A stretch of 31,125 bases of DNA, taken from NCBI RefSeq assembly GCF_001424185.1, contig NZ_LMOM01000022.1:1-31125 (forward strand), given 5' to 3'. Numbering within the stretch: position 1 is the first letter of the stretch; every line of letters starts with the position of its first letter. The notes beneath the pieces were generated by a model, which was given only the letters and a program-made list of their open reading frames with translations, searched no databases and was not told where the DNA came from. Below, piece after piece: positions 16,450 through 23,237 of this stretch. The position numbers and the translations under genes are program-made. The stretch comes from Deinococcus sp. Leaf326. GTDB taxonomy: Bacteria > Deinococcota > Deinococci > Deinococcales > Deinococcaceae.

Positions 16450-16515
16450 TTCGCCTCCGACGTAACGGTACAAGACCAATACAGTCAGGTCAAGTCGGGA
16501 GAAAATGAAGATTCG

Positions 16516-16758
16516 CTAATGTAGAAGCTCTCTGACGTTTACCCCTAGCGCAGTCGCCACCTTGACGATGGTACTGAGTTGGGGGTCTGTCGTTGCGTTC
16601 TCCAGCTTGCCAGGGTGGGTGCGGTGGATGCCCGCAGCGGCTGCAAACTCGTCTTGGTTCATTCCCTTAGCCAGACGAAGCTCACGGATGCGCTGACCGA
16701 GGCGTTGACGTACCTCCAGGATGTGCGGGTCTACTGATTCTGGCTTGCGAGAGGGCAT
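16516..16758 (-). CDS. XRE-family regulator, candidate controller (C) protein
   Basis: An 80-residue single-domain XRE protein. The helix-turn-helix (QRLGQRIRELRLAKGMNQDE, AAAAGIHRTHPGKLENATTD, then STIVKVATALGVNVRELLH) closely follows the pattern of restriction-modification controller proteins, including the GIHRT motif in the recognition helix. It lies 66 bases upstream of the nuclease gene on the same strand, the classical C-R order, and probably times nuclease expression after the methyltransferase. Alternatively it is the element's lysogeny-type repressor. Several dyad sequences in 16793-16853 lie in front of it. Confidence 0.8.
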   Translation of the reverse strand: MPSRKPESVDPHILEVRQRLGQRIRELRLAKGMNQDEFAAAAGIHRTHPGKLENATTDPQLSTIVKVATALGVNVRELLH

Positions 16759-16792
16759 CTTCCGAGGTTCCAGCGAGAGGATCTTGGAATGC

Positions 16793-16853
16793 GACTGACA
16801 CGAATAAGTCTGATCTTGTTATGCACCTTTGAATCAGAGTAATAATTCTGATT
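16793..16853. promoter_or_regulatory. Divergent promoter region with candidate C-boxes
   Basis: GACT (16793-16796) and AGTC (16807-16810) form an inverted pair of the C-box type. A perfect dyad AATCAGA, 8 bases, TCTGATT spans 16832-16853 and encloses TAATAA (16840-16845), a likely -10 for the rightward gene with TTGTTA 18 bases upstream. A regulator bound here would control both directions. Confidence 0.5.
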
Positions 16854-16865
16854 GGAGGTAAATCA

Positions 16866-17474
16866 ATGGGTACATTTCTCGCATTGGTCGGCACGCTCCT
16901 GCTCTTCGCAGGTGGTATTGGGCTTCTCACAGGCTTGGGACTGAGATTGCTCCGTCGCCCCGTCGCTCGTTGGCTGCGGCCACCGGTCACGCTGACCACA
17001 GTGGTGCTTGGGGTTGTTCTAGCTGGGGTAGCAGGGTCAATGTTGCCCAAGCCGGTGCAACCTGTCGTTGTCCCGCAGCCGAAGGTGGACGTGGCAGCTG
17101 TTACACCCACTGCTACCCCAAAGGTTGAGCCAAAGCTCGAAGCCGTGGAGAATCAGCCCCAAGAGAGCCAAGATTTGGCTGAGCAAGAGACTGCCCCACC
17201 CGCTCCCCCGCAACCGGAGGTGCAGCGCGTTAGTGTGGGTTTATTCCTGGTTAAGTGTCGTGATGCGGTGCGTTCTCAGCTGAAGTCGCCTAGCAGCGCC
17301 CGTTTCCCGTCGTCGCTTGATCTCAATGCTGCGGCGCGTGAGATGGACGATGGCAGCTGGGCTCTGGGCAGCTTCGTTGAGGCGCAGAACGCCTTTGGGA
17401 CAGAGATACGGAGCACCTTCACCTGCACCTACAACCCATCAACCCAAGCGGTCACGGCTCGCATCACTGACTGA
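16866..17474 (+). CDS. Membrane protein with Pro-rich linker and C-terminal two-Cys domain
   Basis: Two hydrophobic helices (about 3-24 and 42-60) are followed by a Pro/Val/Glu-rich linker (61-120) and a small C-terminal domain (about 124-202). That domain has the sequence CRDAVRSQLKSPSSARFPSS, then GSFVEAQNAFGTEIRSTFTC, with Cys131 and Cys187 likely forming a disulfide. I have seen this SPSSARFP / NAFGT arrangement in other small bacterial and phage membrane proteins, but its role is not known to me. GGAGG lies 8 bases before the ATG. It is divergent from the XRE gene and may share its control region. Confidence 0.72.
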   Translation: MGTFLALVGTLLLFAGGIGLLTGLGLRLLRRPVARWLRPPVTLTTVVLGVVLAGVAGSMLPKPVQPVVVPQPKVDVAAVTPTATPKVEPKLEAVENQPQESQDLAEQETAPPAPPQPEVQRVSVGLFLVKCRDAVRSQLKSPSSARFPSSLDLNAAAREMDDGSWALGSFVEAQNAFGTEIRSTFTCTYNPSTQAVTARITD

Positions 17475-17490
17475 GGCGGCGGGAGTTCCT

Positions 17491-17520
17491 CCCCAGAGGG
17501 TGCGCACCTCTGGGGTTGTC
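17491..17520 (+). terminator. Hairpin after the membrane-protein gene
   Basis: A 9-bp stem (CCCCAGAGG and CCTCTGGGG) lies 16 bases after the stop codon. The tail TTGTC is poor in T, so termination may be weak. Confidence 0.45.
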
Positions 17521-17530
17521 AATTCTGGGT

Positions 17531-17570
17531 ACAACATCTTGTACTAAGACAGAGAAAGGATACAAGATGT
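17531..17570. repeat. Inverted repeats of ACATCTTGTA
   Basis: ACATCTTGTA (17534-17543) is matched exactly by TACAAGATGT (17561-17570). The left copy is itself inside a shorter dyad, GTACAA, CATC, TTGTAC. They could be operator sites for the downstream transcript or part of a hairpin. Confidence 0.45.
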
Positions 17571-17621
17571 AGTCGTAATGTGATCCATCATACATCGTAA
17601 TGACGCATACGCTGTCAATAT

Positions 17622-17675
17622 AACACCAGCGCCCGACTACGTGTTGGGCGTAAGTCGGGCGGTTGCTCTGGTGTT
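17622..17675 (+). ncRNA. Candidate structured RNA with mutually exclusive stems
   Basis: An 8-bp outer stem (17622-17629 with 17668-17675) stacks on a 9-bp inner stem (17630-17638 with 17653-17661), with a 14-base loop and a 6-base bulge. The 5' strand of the inner stem can instead pair with 17643-17649 as a 7-bp hairpin with a 5-base loop. Both arrangements use the same CCCGAC segment. The element precedes the YjzC-like gene by 64 bases. It may be a leader, a small RNA or a single-strand DNA signal; strand and function are not proven. Confidence 0.4.
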
Positions 17676-17738
17676 TGTTGAACTCGACAATCAAGAAGTA
17701 CCACGAGCCAAATCAAGCCGCAAGACTCTGGAGTACAA

Positions 17739-17933
17739 ATGCCTACCCGTTCCTCGCTTCCGTCCGGACTCAAGCCGGGCACTCCTGCACCTGACAGTGG
17801 ACAGTACAAGCCCGTCGGCCCTCGTGGCGGACATGTTGGCGGCGAGATCACCGCCGTCCAGGGCAAGCCCCTGCCTCCCACGCAGAGGCCGGGACAGACC
17901 TACACTCTGGTTGACCCGACCAAGCACAAGTAA
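17739..17933 (+). CDS. YjzC-like small protein (64 aa)
   Basis: The Pro- and Gly-rich sequence has features of the YjzC family: LKPGTPAPDSGQYKPVGPRG, then VQGKPLPPTQRPGQTYTLVD. The role of that family is unknown. GGAG lies 5 bases before the ATG and a strong terminator follows 13 bases after the stop. It is the last gene before the right end of the element. No membrane segment is present. Confidence 0.7.
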   Translation: MPTRSSLPSGLKPGTPAPDSGQYKPVGPRGGHVGGEITAVQGKPLPPTQRPGQTYTLVDPTKHK

Positions 17934-17946
17934 GTAGGACTGTCGC

Positions 17947-17985
17947 AGAGTCAGGGGAGATTCCCCTGACTCTCGCTTTGTTTGC
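17947..17985 (+). terminator. Strong terminator after the YjzC-like gene
   Basis: A perfect 12-bp stem (AGAGTCAGGGGA and TCCCCTGACTCT) with a 3-base GAT loop at 17947-17973 is followed by CGCTTTGTTTG. The symmetry could also work on the opposite strand. Confidence 0.75.
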
Positions 17986-17999
17986 CGTTCTGGTGGGGT

Positions 18000-18026
18000 A
18001 GTAGTTGCAGCTACCGAGCAACTACT
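18000..18026. repeat. 9-bp inverted repeat and arm-type site, right end
   Basis: AGTAGTTGC and GCAACTACT flank AGCTACCGA. The block contains TTGCAGCTACCG (18005-18016), identical to 7766-7777 at the other end, and GCAGCTAGG follows. It is a candidate integrase arm site about 47 bases from the right repeat. Confidence 0.4.
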
Positions 18027-18062
18027 CCGCAGCTAGGGCGACAACTTTGGGTATATTCTGGG

Positions 18063-18115
18063 ACGCTCGTAGGGGTTATACCCTACCGCGAGTTCGAATC
18101 TCGCTCTCTCCGCCA
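18063..18115 (+). pseudogene. 3' half of tRNA-Ser(GCU) at the right junction
   Basis: This repeats the anticodon-stem 3' strand, variable arm, T-arm, acceptor and CCA of the tRNA at 7538-7629, but no 5' half precedes it. It is the displaced target fragment left by integration. Confidence 0.9.
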
Positions 18116-18160
18116 AGCAGTATCCGCCTCAACAATGTGCCCGTAGCTCAGCTGGATAGA
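18063..18160. repeat. Right attachment repeat (98 bp)
   Basis: A perfect copy of 7577-7674. It marks the right edge of the element; the sequence beyond it returns to host composition. Confidence 0.92.
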
Positions 18161-18174
18161 CTTCGGGCACACCA
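18137..18174 (+). pseudogene. Truncated tRNA-Arg-like sequence (right copy, 38 nt)
   Basis: It has the same 24-base 5' part as the left copy, joined to CTTCGGGCACACCA. It lacks six more T-arm bases than the left copy. The 7-bp acceptor still pairs, but no anticodon arm exists. Confidence 0.7.
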
Positions 18175-18183
18175 CCAAGCAGA

Positions 18184-18207
18184 CCTCCGCGAAAGCGGGG
18201 GTTTTTG
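18184..18207 (+). terminator. Terminator beyond the right junction
   Basis: CCTCCGC, loop GAAA, GCGGGGG and then TTTTTG form a standard intrinsic terminator. This is probably the original terminator of the host tRNA cluster. 18208-18379 holds no gene I can support. Confidence 0.8.
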
Positions 18208-18379
18208 CTTGTGGCCCCATTTCATTTAGAAATCTGCGCCGGGCGAACGGGTCTCCTTGCATGAACGCCGTAAGAACTCGCGTGGCAGGCTATCGGGCAC
18301 ACGGGCCGGTGTCCGGAAGGCCGTTCTGGTCGCCTGCGCCCTTCATCTGCCCCCTCCGCCCCCCGAGGTCTTGACCTGT

Positions 18380-21001
18380 ATGTCTGCTTCTCTCGCCACT
18401 GATCCTGCCCTGCACCTTGCCCTGCGCGACCTGATGCGTGTCCATGCTCCGGAGGCCACCCTGCTGGCCTCGGCCGGCGAGGGCGTCGTGCGCGTGGAGG
18501 CCGGGGCCGTTCAGGCTCTGCCGCCCGGCGCGGAGCTGTTGCCGCCCGACCACTGGCTCGACCACGGTGAACTCGTGTGGCTGACCCAGGAGGGCGCACT
18601 GCTGGGACTGTTGTGGTCGGCCGAACAGGTGGTGTCGCCGGCGGCCGTGCAGGTCCTGACGGTGGTGCTGGCGGCGGCGCGCGGTGGGCAGGCGAGCCGC
18701 GAGGCCGACCTCCTCATCACGCAGTTGCCGGCGGCGACCGCGTGGCTGTCCTCGGAACTGACCTTCCGGCAGGTGAGCCGCAGCTTTCTGGAGCTGTTCG
18801 GACTCAGCGGCGCGGCCGTGGTCGGAGCGACTCTGGAAAGCGTGTTTCCCTCGGCGCCCGACCTGCGCAGCCAGCTTTCGGGTGCGGCGTCGGGGCACGC
18901 GGTGCAGCTGCGGGACGAACTGCTGCTGCGCGGCGAGGCCCGGCGCTGGGTGCGCGGGGAGGCCAAGCCGTACTTCGGCGGCGCGGTGGCCGGCGTGCTG
19001 TGGACCGTGCAGGACGTGACGCCCGAGTACGTGCGCGCTGGCGAGGTCTCGGCGCTGCTCGACACCGAGCTGCCCCTGGCGCTGCTGGGACCGGGCGGCG
19101 TGGTCGTGCAGGCCAGCCGGGGCTTCATGGCCCTGCGGCCCGGCGGCGCTCCCGCCGAGGAGGACCAGGGCGCGCCGCTGTGGACCTGGCCTTCTTTCGC
19201 GTCACAGGCCGAGTCGGTGCTGCGCGGCATGTTGCGCTCGGCGCAGGCCGGCGAGACCGTTCAGGCCGACGTGCCCCTGGTGGGCGGCCAGCGCCTGAGC
19301 TTCACGGCCCGGCCCAGTCCGTTTACCCCTGATCTGGTGGTGTTGCAGGGACCGCCTGAGGCCAGCGGAACGTCGAGCGCCGTGGTGTCGCAGGTGCTCA
19401 GTCTCAGCGGGGCCGCGACCATCCTGCTCGACGCCGGAGGGCGCGCGCAGCTCATCAGCGAGCAGGCCGCCAGCCTGCTGGACCTCAACGGCGCGCAGCT
19501 CACCGGCACGCGGCTGTCGAAGGTGCTGCAGCAGCTCGGCGTACGGTTGGCGACGACCACGGGTCAGCCGCTGCTGCTCGACGACGTCTGTGCGCCCCAG
19601 CCTGAACCGCGGGAGATCCTGATCACGCTGCCCGGCGGCGTCACGCGGCAGCTCGAACTGCGCGTCACGGCCGTTGACAGCGCGGGCAAGAAGCCCAGCG
19701 TGCTGCTGGCCCTGCGGGACGTGTCGGCGCTGCGCCACGCCCAGGCCAAGCTCCGGCACGCCTCGCAGCACGACCCCCTGACCGGTCTGGCCAACCGCGC
19801 CGGCCTGCGCGCCCTGCTGTCCGAGGTGCCAGCCGGCCCCGGCACGGTCGTGTGCCTGGACGTGGACGCCTTCGGGGCCCTGAACGCGGCGCTGGGCCGC
19901 ACGGCCGGCGACCTGCTGCTCATTCAGGTGGCGGCGCGGCTCAACGACCTCGCGGCGCTGCACGGCGGGCGGGCGGCGCGCCTGGCCGACGATACCTTCG
20001 CCCTGTTCCTGCCGGGCGTGAGGGCCGAGGTGGGGGCGCAGAAGGTGCAGGCGGCGCTGCGTGAGCCTCTGCGCGCCGGGCAGCGGGTGGTGCCCGTGAC
20101 CTTCGCGGTCGGCGCGGCGATGTACGGCGAGGGCGCCACCGAGCAGGCGCTGGCCGACGCCGACGTGGCCCTGCAACATGCCCGCCGCCGGGGACGCGCC
20201 CAGACGCTGCTGTTCGCCCCCGAACTGCGCGATGACGAGGCGCTGGATTTCCGGATCGAGGAAGACCTGCGCGGCGCGGCGACCGCCGGCCAGTTCACCC
20301 TGCTCTACCAGCCGGTCGTGAGTCTGAAAAACGGCCGCGCCCTGGGGGCCGAGGCGCTGCTGCGCTGGACCCACCCCGAACTGGGCAACATCTCGCCCAC
20401 GCGCTTCCTGCCCATCGCCAGCCGCAGCGACCTCATCACGGGCATCGGCGAATGGGTCGTGCGCGAGGCGCTCTCGGGCCGCTCGGCCGTGCGCGAGGCG
20501 ACGGGCCGCAGCGACTGGCGTACCAGCGTCAACCTCAGTCTCGAAGAACTGCGCCGCCCCGGTGCCTCGCAGCGCCTGCTGCCCCTGATGGCCCGGCACC
20601 ACGCCCTGGACATTGAGGTCAGTGCGGGCAGCCTGACCAACCACAGCGAGGAGACGCTGGGCCTGCTCGGCGGCCTGCGGGCCCGCGGCGCGCAGCTCGT
20701 GGTGGATGACTTCGGTGACGGCGCCAGCAGCCTGACCGCCCTGACCCAGTTTCCGCTCAGCGGCCTCAAGCTGCACCCCACCCTGACCGCGCAGCTGCCC
20801 GGCGACGAGCGCTCGCTGCGGCTCGTGCAGGGGACGGTGGACCTCGCCCACAGCCTGGGCCTCCAGGTCACGGCGGTGGGGGTCGAGACCTACACGCAGC
20901 TCGATATCCTGCGCGACCTGGGCTGCGACGCTGCGCAGGGCTACGCCATCGCCCCGGCGCTGAGTGCCCCGGACCTCGCCGAGTGGGTCCGCTCGCGCTG
21001 A
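18380..21001 (+). CDS. PAS-like / degenerate GGDEF / degenerate EAL protein
   Basis: This 873-residue cytoplasmic protein has PAS-like sensor domains in its first 480 residues (for example ATAWLSSELTFRQVSRSFLE), then a GGDEF-type domain (HDPLTGLANRAGL onward) and an EAL-type domain. The GGDEF signature reads RLADDTF near residue 534, so cyclase activity is unlikely. The EAL motif itself is present (GAEALLRW, about 657), as are the Asn of SVNLSLEEL, DDFGDG and the QGY end. But the TES motif reads SAG, the usual KxD reads KLH, and AEGVE reads AVGVE, removing metal or catalytic residues. A c-di-GMP sensor or adaptor role is more likely than synthesis or breakdown. GAGGT lies about 10 bases before the ATG. 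The gene sits just outside the element. Confidence 0.85.
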   Translation: MSASLATDPALHLALRDLMRVHAPEATLLASAGEGVVRVEAGAVQALPPGAELLPPDHWLDHGELVWLTQEGALLGLLWSAEQVVSPAAVQVLTVVLAAARGGQASREADLLITQLPAATAWLSSELTFRQVSRSFLELFGLSGAAVVGATLESVFPSAPDLRSQLSGAASGHAVQLRDELLLRGEARRWVRGEAKPYFGGAVAGVLWTVQDVTPEYVRAGEVSALLDTELPLALLGPGGVVVQASRGFMALRPGGAPAEEDQGAPLWTWPSFASQAESVLRGMLRSAQAGETVQADVPLVGGQRLSFTARPSPFTPDLVVLQGPPEASGTSSAVVSQVLSLSGAATILLDAGGRAQLISEQAASLLDLNGAQLTGTRLSKVLQQLGVRLATTTGQPLLLDDVCAPQPEPREILITLPGGVTRQLELRVTAVDSAGKKPSVLLALRDVSALRHAQAKLRHASQHDPLTGLANRAGLRALLSEVPAGPGTVVCLDVDAFGALNAALGRTAGDLLLIQVAARLNDLAALHGGRAARLADDTFALFLPGVRAEVGAQKVQAALREPLRAGQRVVPVTFAVGAAMYGEGATEQALADADVALQHARRRGRAQTLLFAPELRDDEALDFRIEEDLRGAATAGQFTLLYQPVVSLKNGRALGAEALLRWTHPELGNISPTRFLPIASRSDLITGIGEWVVREALSGRSAVREATGRSDWRTSVNLSLEELRRPGASQRLLPLMARHHALDIEVSAGSLTNHSEETLGLLGGLRARGAQLVVDDFGDGASSLTALTQFPLSGLKLHPTLTAQLPGDERSLRLVQGTVDLAHSLGLQVTAVGVETYTQLDILRDLGCDAAQGYAIAPALSAPDLAEWVRSR

Positions 21002-21040
21002 CCAGTGCGCTCCCGGGAACCCCAGCCCCCGGCCCGGCAC

Positions 21041-21046
21041 TACACT
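21041..21046 (+). promoter_or_regulatory. Leaderless -10 box of rlmB
   Basis: TACACT ends 6 bases before the ATG at 21053, giving the gene its own leaderless transcript despite the short 51-base gap to the gene upstream. Confidence 0.5.
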
Positions 21047-21052
21047 GCCCCC

Positions 21053-21769
21053 ATGCTGCTTTACGGAAGAAACCCGGTGCTCGAAGCCCTGCGTGAGGGC
21101 CGCGCCGACGAGGTCCTGCTCGCGCGCGGCGTCGAGCCCGCCTTCACGCGCGAGGTCGAGGCGACGGGCGCGCGCGTGCGCTGGGCCTCACGCATCGAAC
21201 TCGATCAGATGGTGGGCACCACCCAGCACCAGGGCATTGTCGCGGAGGTCGCCGACCTCGCCTGGGCCTCGGTGGACGACATCCTGGACCGGGCCGAGGC
21301 CAAGGGCGAACCGCTCCTGATCGTACTGCTCGACGGCATCACCGACCCGCGCAACTTCGGGGCCATCATCCGCTCGGCCGAAGTGCTCGGCGCGCACGGA
21401 GTCGTGGTCGAGGAACGCCGCAGCGCGCCCCTCTCGCCGGTCGTCGCCAAGACGGCGGCGGGGGCCACGAGCTACCTGCCCGTCGCCCAGACCAAGAACC
21501 TGCCGCGGCTCATCGACCAGCTCAAGGAGGAGAACGTCTGGGTGTACGGGGCGGCGGGCGAGGCCGCGCAGGATCTGGGCCGCACCGACTTTTCGGGCAA
21601 GCTGGCCCTGGTCATCGGGGCCGAGGGCGAGGGCCTGCGCCGCCTGGTGCGCGAGAAGTGCGACGCCCTGGTGCGGATTCCCACGCGCGGCCAGGTCCAG
21701 AGCCTCAACGCCTCGGTGGCGGCCGGCATCCTGCTGTACGAGGCCACGCGCGGCCGGGAAAAGCCGTGA
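21053..21769 (+). CDS. rlmB: 23S rRNA 2'-O-ribose methyltransferase RlmB-like (TrmH/SpoU)
   Basis: The 238-residue protein has an N-terminal substrate-binding domain (MLLYGRNPVLEALREGRADE) and a C-terminal SPOUT knot domain. The three SPOUT motifs are clear: LDGITDPRNFGAIIRSAEVL (motif 1), LVIGAEGEGLRRLV (motif 2) and IPTRGQVQSLNASVAAGILL (motif 3). This is the RlmB subgroup, which methylates a guanosine (G2251 in E. coli) in the peptidyl-transferase region of 23S rRNA. The last four bases overlap the GTG start of the epimerase gene. Confidence 0.9.
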   Translation: MLLYGRNPVLEALREGRADEVLLARGVEPAFTREVEATGARVRWASRIELDQMVGTTQHQGIVAEVADLAWASVDDILDRAEAKGEPLLIVLLDGITDPRNFGAIIRSAEVLGAHGVVVEERRSAPLSPVVAKTAAGATSYLPVAQTKNLPRLIDQLKEENVWVYGAAGEAAQDLGRTDFSGKLALVIGAEGEGLRRLVREKCDALVRIPTRGQVQSLNASVAAGILLYEATRGREKP

Positions 21770-22662
21770 GCCTGCGGGTGTTGAGCCTGCGGAACGACCA
21801 CCTTGAGCTGGACGTGCTGCCGGAAACCGGGGCGAGCGTGCTGAACCTGCGCGCCGCCTCGGGTCGGCCGGTGCTGCGCGCCGTGGACCCGGCCGACGTG
21901 AAGAGCAGCAGTCAGTGCGCGAGTTTCTCGCTCGTGCCCTTCAGCAACCGGGTGCGCGACGCCCGCTTTACCTTTGCGGGGCAGGTTCACCAGTTGCGCG
22001 TGACCACGGCCGACGGCCTGACCCAGCACGGCGACGTGCGCAACCGCCCCTGGCAGGTCGTGGTCGCCGGTGACGAGAAGCTCAGCTTCACCTTCGACAG
22101 CCGTCAGTTCACCGACCTGAACTGGCCCTGGGCCTTCGGGGCCAGCATGGAGTACCGCCTGGACGGCGCGGCGCTGGAGATGACCCTGGCCCTGACCAAC
22201 CTGGACACCACCGACATGCCCGCCGGGCTGGGCCTGCATCCGTACTTCGTGCGGCGCCGGGACGGTACGGACCCTCAGGTATCGTTCGGCGCGGCCCTGA
22301 TCTACGACATGGACGGGCGCTCGCTGCCCCTGGAGGCGGCCCGCGCGGTGCACCCAGATGAGGACTTCCGCACGCCGCGTCCGGTGGGGGAGCGCAGCAT
22401 CGACCAGGTTTACGCGGGCTGGGACGGCGCGGCGCGGCTCGACTGGGGGACGCGGGCGCTGCAACTGCGCGCCGACCCGGTCTTCTCGCATATGGTCGCC
22501 TTCACGGCCCCCGACGGGTCACTGGCGCTGGAGCCGGTCAGCCACGCCACCGACGCCCTGAACCTCGCGCCGAAGGGTGTGCCGGGCGTGGACCTGCGGG
22601 TGCTCGCGCCCGGCGAGACGCTGAGCGGCGCAGTGAGACTGAGCCTGGAAGGCGACTGGTAG
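21766..22662 (+). CDS. Aldose 1-epimerase-family protein
   Basis: The 298-residue protein belongs to the galactose-mutarotase-like beta-sandwich fold. Family landmarks are SLVPFSNRVRDARFTFAGQV, a His in GLTQHGDVRNRPW, and LGLHPYFVRR with the conserved active-site His. A C-terminal EPVSHATDALN stretch matches the family's substrate-binding end. It probably interconverts sugar anomers; the sugar is unknown. The GTG start overlaps the rlmB stop (GTGA), so translation is coupled. Confidence 0.85.
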   Translation: MSLRVLSLRNDHLELDVLPETGASVLNLRAASGRPVLRAVDPADVKSSSQCASFSLVPFSNRVRDARFTFAGQVHQLRVTTADGLTQHGDVRNRPWQVVVAGDEKLSFTFDSRQFTDLNWPWAFGASMEYRLDGAALEMTLALTNLDTTDMPAGLGLHPYFVRRRDGTDPQVSFGAALIYDMDGRSLPLEAARAVHPDEDFRTPRPVGERSIDQVYAGWDGAARLDWGTRALQLRADPVFSHMVAFTAPDGSLALEPVSHATDALNLAPKGVPGVDLRVLAPGETLSGAVRLSLEGDW

Positions 22663-22678
22663 GTCGGCGCCCCCGGCG

Positions 22679-23167
22679 TCAGGCGGGCCGCTTGAAGTAG
22701 TGGTAGGTGCCCATCCAGGAGCCGACGTACAGCCATCCGGCGCCTTCGAGCTCCTGCCGGAGCTTCTGGGTAAAGCGGCCCTGCTGGCGCTCGTAGGTCC
22801 AGCGGGTCCGCAGGGCCGCGTCCTCCGGTCTGCGGAAGCTGAGCACCAGGGGACCGAAGCCCGTGAGCTCCCATCCTTCCTCGCCCATCTGTTCGAGCAC
22901 CGAGATTTCGTTGAAGGCGGTGGCGAGGCGGTCCTGATAGGCCCAGACCCCACCGACGAGTTCAAGACGTTCTTCGGTCGTGACCATAAACAATTCCTCC
23001 AGCGAACAGCCGAACAGCCAGGAGAGGCGAAAGGCCAGGAGAAGCGCCGGATCGTTGCGCCCGGTTTCGAGGTTGTTGACCGTCTGGCGGGAAATGGACA
23101 GCCGCCCGGCGAGATCGGCCTGGGACCACCCTCGGGCTGCGCGAAACTCTCTAATCCTGTTGTGGAT
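22679..23167 (-). CDS. XRE-family regulator with a C-terminal DUF-like domain; start codon unresolved
   Basis: The N-terminal HTH (NRIREFRAARGWSQADLAGR to RLSWLFGCSLEELF) is of the short XRE type that usually starts just before NRIRE. A C-terminal domain of about 90 residues (VWAYQDRLATAFNEISVLEQ to GSWMGTYHYFKR) is of unknown role; the phrase LEQMGEEGWELTGFG suggests a small alpha-beta fold. No ATG, GTG or TTG exists in this frame between the likely transcription start (about 23231) and the HTH. The end given is the first HTH-frame codon near homology (ATC at 23167). A GTG at 23196 with GGAGG is in another frame. An indel, a rare start codon or a sequencing error must be considered. Confidence 0.7.
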   Translation of the reverse strand: MHNRIREFRAARGWSQADLAGRLSISRQTVNNLETGRNDPALLLAFRLSWLFGCSLEELFMVTTEERLELVGGVWAYQDRLATAFNEISVLEQMGEEGWELTGFGPLVLSFRRPEDAALRTRWTYERQQGRFTQKLRQELEGAGWLYVGSWMGTYHYFKRPA

Positions 23168-23237
23168 GGCCTCACCCCTATGACGCGCGCTGACACGGCC
23201 CCTCCGGTCGTGACCGGTCCGGTCTGGGCCTATGAAG

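Larger units (their letters stand above)
7577..18160. mobile_element. Integrative element of about 10.5 kb with replication and restriction-modification modules
   Basis: A perfect 98-bp direct repeat (7577-7674 and 18063-18160) brackets a region of lower GC. It encodes a tyrosine integrase, an excisionase-like protein, a Prim-Pol/SF3-helicase replication protein, HTH regulators and a probable restriction-modification system. The left repeat completes tRNA-Ser(GCU). Genes inside mostly use strong GGAGG ribosome binding sites, unlike the flanking leaderless genes. No capsid, portal, large terminase, relaxase or type IV secretion gene is visible. The size and the P4-like replication protein recall phage satellites and plasmid-like integrative elements. 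Confidence 0.9.

Noticed and set aside
7577..18160. Complete prophage
   Set aside because: No capsid, portal, tail, large terminase or lysis gene can be seen, and the element is too short for a tailed phage.
19202..21040. 612-codon antisense frame opposite the GGDEF-EAL gene
   Set aside because: Shadow frame. The plus-strand product has recognisable domains and the antisense product has none.
22519..23196. 225-codon minus-strand frame beginning with GTG and GGAGG
   Set aside because: Past the first residues it is a Pro/Ser/Arg-rich shadow of the XRE gene. It matters only because its start may belong to that gene after a frameshift.
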